Assembly: GCA_015680635.1 (NCBI GenBank)
Contig: JAABOA010000697.1
Location: forward strand, 1-10,472
Length of the DNA: 10,472 bases
Direction: 5' to 3'
DNA from: Lunasporangiospora selenospora
Taxonomy: Eukaryota > Mortierellomycota > Mortierellomycetes > Mortierellales > Mortierellaceae
Below the pieces are notes generated by a model, which did not search any database, was not told the origin of the DNA, and saw only the letters and a program-made list of their open reading frames with translations. How positions within the stretch are numbered: position 1 is the first letter of the stretch; every line of letters starts with the position of its first letter. The translations under genes and the position numbers were made by a program. This document shows positions 1 to 7,199 of the stretch, one piece after another.

Positions 1-942
1 TCATCATCAAAAAAAGAAAAAAGAAAAAAAAAATCAAGTCCAACCCTCCAGCATGTGGAACTTGGCCCTCTCGCGTTGTAGCCTCGACGCGTTTCTGCAA
101 ACGCTTCACCAATCCTCTCTGGTTCCCCTAAAACAAACTCTTCCCCGCCCCCCGCGGAGCGAGTGAGTGGTCCATGGAGCTCAGCATGTCTATTCAAGTG
201 CCGCCAAAACGGACACAAGCTGAGCGACTGACAGGTGAAAAAAAATAATTCTCAAGTTCCGATGCGGGCTCCGACACCCACAGGCGCCAGAGAGAGAGAA
301 TAAAAAAACACCCCATCGGTTTCAAGAAGAAAATAACCGCGCCTTGGGTTGCAACTATCTTGAATATCAAAGACGCTTGTCTACCAGCAACCGGTGTTAT
401 GGGTATTGATAAAAGAAAGAAAATCTCTTCATCCTTTAAGAACAGTCTTTTTTTTTTCCGGGGAGGAAGTGAGAGAGACCAAGCTCATCTTGTTTCTGGC
501 AACTATCGAGACATTTGATCGAGATGATTACCAGAGTATTACCAACAATGGACTTTTCTTTTGGCAGCACCTTTTATCTTTCCATTGCCAAGCACATCTT
601 CTGTCCAGCTGGTACTTTACACGAAATTGTGGGAAAGGCTATTTTGAAATGACCAACAGATTTTGATTGGACCCTTGAGCGAAGACTGCTCGCTGGTGGA
701 CACAAAAAAAAGCAATACGCGCTGAAAAGCTTACTTGCATTGAGCCTGGCAGTGCTTTGTCCACAGACTGTACCTCCTGGGAAAGTCCCTCCTCTCTTCC
801 CCCTTATCCTTCTTTGACCAGTCCAATCGATGCTCTCAATCTTCATCCTCTCCCCTTCATTGACCACTGCACATCACTTCTCTTGGAGAGTGATGGAGGA
901 ATGATATCACTCAATGCTGGTTCTGTCAGTCATAGAACAATA
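1..942. other. Intergenic stretch, no gene supported
   Basis: This stretch begins with an A-rich tract (about 8-33) and holds short purine runs (GA repeat near 291-300), an A7 run near 303-309 and a T9 run near 450. Reading frames of up to about 97 codons exist on both strands. None shows a domain, a signal peptide or a splice pattern that I can support. From about 650 to 942 the minus strand lies just downstream of copy A of the small secreted-protein unit, so it may include its 3' flank. The A-rich and GC-rich patches near 1-180 could be the flank of a gene outside the window, but nothing proves that. Confidence 0.5.
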
Positions 943-1563
943 GGCTGGATCAGTGGTCGATCAACACACACATTCTCTCTCTCTAGGCGATACCACCGCT
1001 GACTGCTTTAAAGACTCCTCCCAAGGACAAATAACCCCCATCAACTGCCTTACAATACCCGTTTTTTCGACAACAAACTCCAGAAACATGGGATTCATCA
1101 GTCCTGTTACACATACCCAACTCTTTGCGACAATACCCGAAATCACTATGGGTCGGCGAGCTGGACCTCCAATTGCTGAAATCGGCACCTCTGCATTCGG
1201 TAATTAAAAGACCCCCCAAAGCTGTGAGTAAGGTGAACATCAATCTGGGTAGTACTGCCACAAGCCGCGGTATGAGACTGAGAACGAGTCATGACTAGAG
1301 TTGAGAAGGGAGAGGGATGGGGGATGATATAGTGTGGAGATTGCTGAAGTGAGAATAAGAGATATGAAGACTCTCTGAGTTAGTTTGTAACTCAGTGGGG
1401 AAGATAGAAGTGTGGTAAATAGAACAGATTTGCCTACCTTGAGTATGAGTGAGGAGATCTGAAGAAGAAGGGTGGTATCAAGGATGGAGCTTTCTCTTTG
1501 GAGGTAGAGAGGGTTACTAGATATGATGGCTCAACAAAGACAAAGTTTGCTTTTCAGGGGTTG
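943..1563 (-). repeat. Repeat unit copy A (tandem to B)
   Basis: On the minus strand this segment follows the same order as B and C. There is an upstream block with an AAAGCAAA-type stretch (about 1540-1555), a CAGATCTCCTCACTC block before the splice donor (about 1446-1460), an intron-like block rich in C/T, the Cys-rich frame, then a TAGAGAGAGAG stretch after the stop and a GATCGACCACT-type tail (about 950-965). Similarity is clear but patchy, and A is the most diverged copy. The TATA-like box of B and C is not preserved here. Ends are approximate because they were set by eye. Confidence 0.65.
983..1240 (-). CDS. Copy A: putative small secreted Cys-rich protein, 85 aa
   Basis: This is an unrecognised 85-residue frame. 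Residues 2-13 are hydrophobic and a plausible signal peptide ends near Ala19. The rest is short and Cys-rich: Cys37, Cys44, the pair Cys56-Cys57, and Cys63, with Cys16 still in the signal region. The C37-x6-C44 spacing and the SHVSGV segment (50-55) recur in broken copies B and C at 1971-2837 and 3545-4405. ATG at 1240 is the first in frame and lies 4 nt after a CCCAG acceptor. The matching donor (AAG/GTAGGC, intron starting at 1437) is at the place used in B and C, giving a 193 nt 5' untranslated intron. Unlike B, copy A lacks the segment encoding the upstream hydrophobic leader. It has Tyr70 and Gly82 where copy C has Cys, so it may be a decaying relic whose frame stayed open by chance. Function is unknown; an effector-like role is only a guess. 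Confidence 0.4.
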   Translation of the reverse strand: MFTLLTALGGLLITECRGADFSNWRSSSPTHSDFGYCRKELGMCNRTDESHVSGVCCRKNGYCKAVDGGYLSLGGVFKAVSGGIA

Positions 1564-1970
1564 CCAGCCAGCGTAGAAGATGATTTTGGTACAGGAGTTT
1601 CCAAGACAAATCGCGCCAAAGAGTGTTTCTTGCATTGAACCTGCCAGGGCACCATCCCTGGATAGTATCCAATATCCTCGAAAAGTCTTGTTCTCTCTTC
1701 TCTTCTCTCCTTTCTCCTTTTTCCCCTTTCTATCTTTCTTTACTCCCCATGCTATCGTCAAGGCCTTGCAGAGATCAATAAGAGCCTTTGCATCAAATGA
1801 AGCTTTTCAACAAGCAACCTGATGTATCAACCCTCATTCTCTCGCTCTCATTGATTGCTAGGCATTACAAATCTTAAAAAGCAAGATTGTAGGTAATGGT
1901 CATTACCCTTGAGCGCTGGCGAGAGTAAGCCACAGGATGCTGACACTTTCGGCCATTGGGCAGTAGCTTC
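1564..1970. other. Spacer between copies A and B, with polypyrimidine tract
   Basis: No gene is supported. The plus strand carries a nearly uninterrupted pyrimidine tract at 1690-1748, broken by only two A residues near 1732 and 1743. It lies upstream of copy A, which reads on the minus strand. Frames of 76-80 codons on both strands are low-complexity and lack recognisable motifs. Confidence 0.6.
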
Positions 1971-2385
1971 AGGAACCACTGGTACATATGCCTGAGGAGT
2001 GGTAGATCCAGTTCTTTAACGGTCCTTTTCTTCCTCTCCCTCTCTATCATTACAGCCAAGTGCGTAAAAGGCTCCTTCCATGAACGAGCAATAGTCTCCA
2101 GGCACCTTTCAGAAATCAGTGCCTCGAACACACTTCAGAAGCATGGGGACCATCATACTCGCTGCACACGGTCAACTCCCGGCCGCAGTAGAAATACCTG
2201 CGACCGATTGGATTAGATCACTTATTGAGATCGATAATTTTGCATGTGGCAACTGAAGGACCGTACAAGGCGTCATCTAAACAGATATCAATCCGAGGTA
2301 GCACTGTTACAGGGGGAAGGCAAAAACCGTGGTCGTACTGCTCAACAAGAACATTCCAAGAGCCATGAACTTCATCTTGGGGATA

Positions 2386-2570
2386 CTGATGCTAGGGGCC
2401 CGAAAGCGAGCTATGACTAGGGTTAGGGAATAAGTGGAATGGTGTGGGGATTGTTGTAGAGAAATAGTAGTGGCAGCGAGAAATACAACGACTCTTCGGG
2501 TTAGTATGTAGTTCAGTGGGAGAGAAAGGCAGTATTGGAGTGGAATGGTAAATGGAATAAATTTGGCTAC
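2386..2570 (-). other. Predicted 5' untranslated intron of copy B
   Basis: The intron has donor AAG/GTAGCC and acceptor ATCAG and is 185 nt long. The equivalent interval in copy C has the same length, and its first 34 bases are identical. The ATG begins 10 nt after the acceptor in B and 9 nt after it in C. Splicing is inferred from the sites and from conservation between copies, not observed. Confidence 0.5.
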
Positions 2571-2622
2571 CTTGAACGCGAGTGAGGAGATCTGAGGAAG
2601 AGAGGTAGTGTCGAAGATGAAG

Positions 2623-2633
2623 CCTTTTTTATA
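2623..2633 (-). promoter_or_regulatory. TATA box of copy B
   Basis: The sequence TATAAAAAAGG reads towards copy B, about 60 nt before the splice donor of the untranslated exon. The counterpart in copy C (ATAAAAAAGG) is at the same distance from its donor, which supports a core promoter that was duplicated with the gene. Confidence 0.5.
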
Positions 2634-2837
2634 TCGATTGAGATGACTACTTGATATATCGGCGCAACGTACAAAGAGGAGGTCCCAGGTAGCCTGCAGA
2701 CCACTGAAGTGAAAGCTGCTTTCCAGAGTTATCAGCATAGAGAGTATTATTGGGTCGGCAACAACAAGTAAGGAGTCTGACCCAACAAAGAACAAAGAGC
2801 AAAGAATCTAGGAATACAAAAGATGAGAGGCAGGGGA

Positions 2838-3544
2838 TACGCGTAGAGTTTAGAGAAAGGAAGATAAGAAGTAAGAAAGGATCAGGGCGTGCTAGGATCC
2901 AAGAGAGCTCAGGGCTACGAGAATAAGTTGCTCAGCTGCATGACATTGAGGGATGGCACAGGAATAGAGACGTAAGTTGCCCCGCTGGAGAATATGATTT
3001 GATTAGAGAAAGAGGCAGTATATCGCAGATATTCTCTTTTGCTTGCAATGTGATAGGGGTAGACGCGATTGTGTTCACAGGGCGAGCACAGTGTGGTCAA
3101 TCCGATCCACGCTAAATACAAGTTAAGATTGAATTTGTGCTGTGCAGAAGCATGCATGATTCATATTAGGCCGAGATTCACATATACCCCTGGGAATATT
3201 TATCGGTGATTCCAACCGTCTGACATAGTACATACCTCTCGATACACAACTGAAATCTTTTCCCTTTCTCCTTACTCCAACCTCCTGCTAAGGTAATTCG
3301 CCGGCTTTTGAACAGCGGGGTTCGTAACTGTCCTTTCACACATTCGCTCCTCTTTTTTTCCTGGCCTATGCAAACAGCATTAGATGCCTGCTAAGTTTGG
3401 CATTGAATAGATTGAGGGGTGGGGTAGGTCCAGAATGCGTTGACTTCTTAACTCCTCTTCTCTGACACTGTCCCTCACTTCTTCAGGTTGGTATAGCTTC
3501 TATGGAAAATACAGAGGCGCGCACCACCAATCTTTTCCTGCATA
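2838..3544. other. Spacer between the inverted copies, no gene supported
   Basis: This is the loop of the inverted repeat and holds the divergent upstream regions of copies B and C. The longest frame is 80 codons on the minus strand (2915-3157), with no recognisable motif. Any shared distal promoter elements for the two divergent copies would lie here, but I see no obvious repeated motif. Confidence 0.5.
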
Positions 3545-3754
3545 TCCCCCCGCCTCTCATCTTTTTTATTCCTAGATTATTTGCTCTTTGTTCTTTGTTT
3601 GTTTTATAGCATATGTCTTACTTATTGTTGCCGACCCAATTATACTCTCAATGCTGATAACTCTGGAAAGCAAATTTCACGTCAGTAGTGTGCAGGCTAC
3701 CTGGGATCTTCTTTGTACGTTGCGCCGATATATCAAGCAGTCATCTCCATCGAC

Positions 3755-3764
3755 ATAAAAAAGG
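3755..3764 (+). promoter_or_regulatory. TATA box of copy C
   Basis: ATAAAAAAGG is followed by CTTCATCTTCGACAC, a likely transcription start area, and the untranslated exon donor lies about 60 nt downstream. Position and sequence match the box of copy B on the other strand. Confidence 0.5.
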
Positions 3765-3816
3765 CTTCATCTTCGACACGATCCTTCGTCTTCAGATCTC
3801 CTCACTCGCGTTTAAG

Positions 3817-4001
3817 GTAGCCAAATTTATTCCATTTACCATTCCACTCCGATATTGTCTTTCTCTCCCACTGAACTACATACTAACCCAAAGAATATTT
3901 ATATTTCTCGCTTCCGCTACTGATTCTTTAAAACAACCGCCATACCATCGCACTCATCCCTTAACTCTAATCATGGCTCGCCTTTAGTCCCCTACTATCA
4001 G
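3817..4001 (+). other. Predicted 5' untranslated intron of copy C
   Basis: Donor AAG/GTAGCC, acceptor ATCAG, 185 nt, the same length as in copy B. An ACTAACCC stretch about 110 nt before the acceptor resembles a branch-site core but lies rather far upstream. Inferred, not observed. Confidence 0.45.
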
Positions 4002-4621
4002 TATCCCAAGATGAGCTCCTGGCTCTTGGGATGTTCTTGTTGAACAGAGCGACATCAGTTTTTGTGACAAAGCTAGTCAGATTGATATCCGTTTTACTTT
4101 CGGTCTTGACAGTCCTTTAGTTGTCGAATGCAGAAATACCGATGTGATCTAGCTCATCGCGTCCCAAGGATATCGCTTGGTGTCACCTGGAAGAGAGCAA
4201 GTGCGACGATCCTGATACTTCCCATGCTTCTGGAGTTTATGCTCAAAGATTCAAGCAATGAACGTCAAGCAAGGACCATTGCTCGACCTTGGGAGGAACC
4301 TTTAAAGATGTCAACTGTAAAAAATTCGCCGACTAGAGATAGAGAGAGAGAGACTATTAAAGAACTGGATCTACCACTTCAGGCACGTGTACCAGCAGTT
4401 CATGGAACCATGCATAGATTTGATTGCTGGAATACATCCATGTCCCAATCAGGGAGACCACTAATCAAAGCCTGATAGAGCGTAGTTCCTGCGTCCATGC
4501 TTAGTTCTGGAAAATGTGAACTGCTTCCTCCAAGGCCTTCAATTGTTAAAATACCCTTGGGAAAACTGCGGATTAGCAGCTTCAGAAGATAACATTGCTT
4601 TAAAGTCAGTTGAGAGATGTA

Positions 4622-4645
4622 TTTTTTTTTCGAACCCCCCCCCCC
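4622..4645. repeat. Homopolymer patch T9 then C11
   Basis: A run of nine T (4622-4630) is followed, after CGAA, by a run of eleven C (4635-4645). Such runs are prone to slippage and to sequencing error. Confidence 0.9.
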
Positions 4646-5033
4646 TCTCCCATTCTTTCGGCTCCGTCCGTCTATCCAACAACGCAGCCTCGAAAGCAAA
4701 TACTGACGACTCCTAACCGTGCTCTTTGCTGACATGGTGCCATACACTTGTTTCATTTTACACTGGGTATGAATGAATCCACAAAAGTGGCAGACAGATA
4801 TTTTTTTATATTATACATTGTTGGAAAACTACCTTACAAAAGTATCATTGGCCGTATGTAGCAATGACAATCCCGAAACTACAAGAAAAAAAATGCAACT
4901 TCACTCATTAGGGAAGAGGTCCCATACATTCCTGAACCTTTGTCGAGCCAAGAATACTTTAACAGGCCATGTATTCCTGTCAGACTATTTGTTTATCATG
5001 CTGTAGTTTTGGGCTTGGGTAGTACGTACTTTG

Positions 5034-5037
<4 letters not shown>

Positions 5038-5074
<37 letters not shown>
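5038..5074. repeat. CT dinucleotide microsatellite
   Basis: About 18 perfect CT units, uninterrupted. It lies between AT-rich intergenic DNA and the flank of the mobile-element relic. It is probably polymorphic in length between strains. Confidence 0.97.
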
Positions 5075-5076
<2 letters not shown>

Positions 5077-5640
5077 CCTTCAACTCCACAATGTGCTACT
5101 GCCCGAATATCATTCAGGGAACCTCTCTTGAACGGAAAAAATAAACACAAAAGAAAGACGGCTCAACTTTTTTAAAATGAAAACTAACCTTCGGAACATT
5201 TTTTATTCCTGTTTGTCCGTCTTTTTGTTTCTTTGAGCGCCGCTCTCAAATTCTAATCCTTCATCTCAACTCTTTAGAACACGACTCGCAGGTTCGGGCC
5301 CGCTGGGGTACTGGGTTCGACTCTTGCCTGAATGGGGATAGCCTCGATCCACTTGCAAATGCATAGAAGCCCGAAAGATGTCATTCTCATTGGTCCTCTG
5401 TTGTTTCCACCTTTGACCCCGCAAACCTTGAGATTTTGTTATTTCTGAGCGGAGACAATCTCACCACCGAACAAACCTTGATGTGTCCCATTACTCAAAC
5501 TCATGCTGTCGGGGCCGTACACTAGCCGTCTTCAAATGAGAAGTGGGCGCTCTTTCTCCAGTGAAAAGAACTTAGTCGCACACCTTGCCCTCGAGGCGAC
5601 GCATTTGCACAGGTCAAAATAAGCCAGGCCCAAAAAAATC

Positions 5641-5850
5641 TTAAGCCCTCTTTGTCAAAGTTTGAAACCCGTAAATGGCCTCATTCACTCGCACAACCTT
5701 GACCATGCCTTGGATAATCCGCCGAGCACGAGCCAACCTAGTCTCCTGGAAGCAAAAGATACATGTTTTCGATGCTGGTGATCCCGACGGCGCAGTACTG
5801 CATGTGCTCTCTCCTCGTTTGTTCACCTCCTCGCCGCGCGTGGCCTCCAA
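5641..5850 (-). other. Zinc-ribbon fragment of the relic (SKTCIFCF)
   Basis: This is the most 3' readable piece of the relic, 69 codons in one frame. The first half overlaps the GHARRGG piece in another frame and is meaningless until about 5772. From there SKTCIFCF, then LARARRIIQGMVKVVRVNEAI, read like the first Cys pair and the linker of a zinc ribbon. The second Cys pair expected soon after the linker is absent, and a TAA ends the frame at 5643-5641. Confidence 0.55.
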
Positions 5851-6302
5851 TGCGCCTACCCACTCCAGTCCCTGCGTCGCCGATCAACAGAACTGGGGTG
5901 CGATTTTGCCCTCCTTTGGACACTGACGGAGGTGAGTGAATGGTCGCTGGCCCGAGCTTCATGGGACGTGGAAAATCCGGCGCGAAGTACATCATCCATC
6001 CTTACAGTCGAAATGGAGCCTAGAAAGAGTAGTGAGTAATGAGTATCAACTCCCTACCACTTTGGACCCATTGTTGAATTTTAATCAATGGCTCCAAGGC
6101 CACTGACCGTCTTCAAAACACACACTTTTTTTAATAGCTTCTCTTGTTTTGCTGTTTTCTTGTTTTCGGAGCCGATACTCTCACTTCTTCGCCGCTTTCT
6201 GGAGTGAGAGATGTCGCCACCAACTCTAACTATTAGCTTTCTTCTTTCCTATTATTGTTTCTTTTTAAAAAAAAATTAATAAATAAACAAAGGTGTAGGT
6301 CA

Positions 6303-6458
6303 TTTACCATCGAGTAGCGCAACTCTGTTCAAGTGAACCTTGATCTCAGCCAGCGTCTGGGGGACAGTCCCGAACATCGTAACAATGCCATAGTCGGTCC
6401 CTACAAACACAACTTGATCATTTGGTAACTGTTCGATGTCAAGTCTATCGGTAGAGTC
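6303..6458 (-). other. RuvC-I-like fragment of the relic (FVGTDYG)
   Basis: Fifty-two open codons run from the TAA at 6461-6459 to the TGA at 6302-6300. It contains QLPNDQVVFVGTDYGIVTM followed by a helical stretch ending HLNRVALLDG. A beta strand running into G-x-D-x-G is typical of the first RuvC/RNase-H active-site segment. The Asp codon at 6395-6393 is intact. A GGTAAATG at the end could be a splice donor instead of a stop-ended frame, since the next 300 nt are AT-rich and unreadable. Confidence 0.55.
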
Positions 6459-7199
6459 TTACACGGTGAATCTGTTGGGCGTCGGAGTTGTACGTGTAGA
6501 TGATTCCTCTTCCTCTGTTTTCTTGTGGGTTGACTTGGTGGCAGCCAGAATCTTGTTCCAATAATACAGGTCTCCTCGTAACTGTCGAACTTTGGCGCTC
6601 TTGAGCATTGCTGCCGTTCTCACCCTCCTCACATCCTTGCGAGACTCACAAAGTGCTCCCCGATAGTTTTGCGATAGAGTCGATTTTCTCGACCTTTCTG
6701 GTTGATCTTGAGGATATCGAAAAAGGTCTCAATGGCCGCTCTTTTGTTCTCCAGTGGCATGGTGGCTTGAACAGCGCTCGTCAACGGGTGTCATCTAGCA
6801 TCGTCGCTGTCAAGGCGCTTCTCTGTCTCTGTACAGAGTGCTTCATACAATTCAGTAGGACCAACATGGAGAGCTTGCAGGGACGATGGAGACACTTCTG
6901 GACAAACCAGTCGAGCAAAGTGGGAATATCCTGCTGCCCTCAGAACTTGGTTTGCGATGAGCACCAGAGGTGCTCAAAGAGCAATATGGGCCAGTGGTGG
7001 TGCGGTGCCCCCACTCTCAAGTTGGGCGCCTCTTCATGATGTACGGTCTGAGAATATCTGCCAGTACCGCAACTGCCACACATTCTCTGTCGGTCAGAGT
7101 GGTACCTTGGAATGGCATTCTTCGAACGTAATGGATCTTGATTCGTCCTCAAAATAGCCTGGAGCGAACGTAGTCGGGCTCTGGGGGTTTCGATGCCAT

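Larger units (their letters stand above)
1971..2837 (-). pseudogene. Copy B: broken small secreted Cys-rich gene with promoter and 5' intron
   Basis: Copy B keeps a gene-like architecture on the minus strand. A TATAAAAAAGG box lies at 2633-2623, an untranslated exon ends at AAG/GTAGCC (intron starting at 2570), and a 185 nt intron ends with TCAG at 2386. The ATG at 2375 follows 10 nt later. It opens a 22-codon frame with a signal-like hydrophobic leader (MKFMALGMFLLSS...) that stops with TAA at 2309-2307. Further on, the C-x6-C pair (codons at 2187-2185 and 2166-2164) and the PHASEV segment are still readable in another part of the unit, but stops break the frame. The 3' tail contains the GATAGAGAGGGAGAG and GAACTGGATCTACCACT blocks shared with copy C. 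It is a decayed paralogue of A and C. The short leader ORF alone is unlikely to be a functional protein. Confidence 0.65.
1971..4405. repeat. Large imperfect inverted repeat (copies B and C head-to-head)
   Basis: The arms are about 1971-2837 and 3545-4405, each about 0.86 kb, with a spacer of about 0.7 kb. Colinear landmarks on opposite strands include the CCTCTCATCTTTT block, the CTTTGTTCTTTG block, the GATATATCAAG block, the TATA-like box, the 185 nt intron, the ATG, the C-x6-C codons and the GAACTGGATCTACCACT tail. Small indels and many substitutions separate the arms, so this is an old duplication and not an assembly artefact of identical sequence. Ends were set by eye. Confidence 0.8.
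3545..4405 (+). pseudogene. Copy C: broken small secreted Cys-rich gene
   Basis: Plus-strand counterpart of copy B, with an ATAAAAAAGG box at 3755-3764, an untranslated exon ending AAG/GTAGCC, and a 185 nt intron (3817-4001). The ATG at 4011 has lost one base right after the start relative to B, so it reads only ten codons. In the shifted frame the old coding sequence is easy to follow. There is a hydrophobic leader (ALGMFLL...), a second hydrophobic run (VLLSVLTVL), then a Cys-rich part with WC at 4181 and Cys at 4202 (C-x6-C), the SHASGV segment, LGGTFKDVNC, and a TAG at 4334. In-frame stops (a TAG and a TGA before the first Cys, and a TGA at 4259) break it. It preserves two Cys codons that copy A has lost, which makes it useful for understanding the family. 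No named family is recognised. Confidence 0.7.
4406..5640. other. Repeat-rich intergenic stretch, no gene supported
   Basis: No frame here has recognisable domains. The longest (118 codons, minus strand, 4400-4756) runs through a C11/T9 homopolymer patch that it would read as poly-Gly and Lys, so it looks spurious. The stretch contains a T9 run (4622-4630), a C11 run (4635-4645), a long CT microsatellite (5038-5074) and AT-rich DNA near 4800-5000 and 5140-5230. The part from about 5280 to 5640 lies downstream of the mobile-element relic and may be its 3' flank. No matching zinc-ribbon second half or RuvC-III segment could be found in it. Confidence 0.5.
5641..7199 (-). pseudogene. Decayed Fanzor/TnpB-like nuclease of a mobile element
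   Basis: Minus-strand fragments in shifting frames read as one old protein. A possible start ATG at 7199 is followed by a TGA at 7151-7149. Next come a piece with IHYVRRMPFQGTTLTDRE, a piece with AVLADILRPYIMKRRP (frame shifts on both sides), and a long piece interrupted by TGA at 6976 and 6793. After another shift near 6660 a stretch runs through KDVRRVRTAAMLKS. A TAA at 6461 follows, then VVFVGTDYGIVTM with Asp codon 6395-6393, resembling the RuvC-I catalytic Asp. About 300 nt without clear reading follow, then [22 protein letters not shown], a shift, and SKTCIFCF (Cys codons 5763-5761 and 5754-5752), half of a zinc ribbon. The order RuvC-I, GD/GH segment, TCxxC is that of eukaryotic TnpB homologues. 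The second CxxC and RuvC-III Asp are not found. Family naming is from remembered motifs. Another unclassified fungal transposon protein is possible, but its broken state is certain. Confidence 0.65.

Noticed and set aside
2307-2795. 162-codon minus-strand frame as one protein
   Set aside because: It runs through the TATA box, the untranslated exon and the conserved 5' intron of copy B. Only its last 22 codons from ATG 2375 match the gene-like architecture.
3688-3987. 99-codon plus-strand frame as a protein resembling the frame at 2307-2795
   Set aside because: The similarity between the two frames comes from duplicated promoter and intron DNA in copies B and C, not from a conserved protein. 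It ends before the acceptor and ATG.
4400-4756. 118-codon minus-strand frame with a Gly-rich patch
   Set aside because: The Gly-rich patch is just the C11 homopolymer. Part of the frame is antisense to copy C, and there is no domain.
5140-5240. Possible terminal inverted repeat around AAAGAAAGACGG and CCGTCTTTTTGTTTCTTT
   Set aside because: Only about 8 bp match exactly in low-complexity A/T-rich DNA, and no target-site duplication or coding content lies between them.
5281-5335. tRNA-like sequence with a B-box match (GGGTTCGACTC near 5314-5322)
   Set aside because: The T stem does not pair well (C-C mismatch and several G-T pairs), and no acceptor, D-arm or anticodon structure can be drawn around it on either strand.
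6608-7039. 143-codon plus-strand frame
   Set aside because: It is antisense to the nuclease relic, whose minus-strand pieces make better sense (KDVRRVRTAAMLKS, IANQVLRAAG). The plus frame shows no motif.
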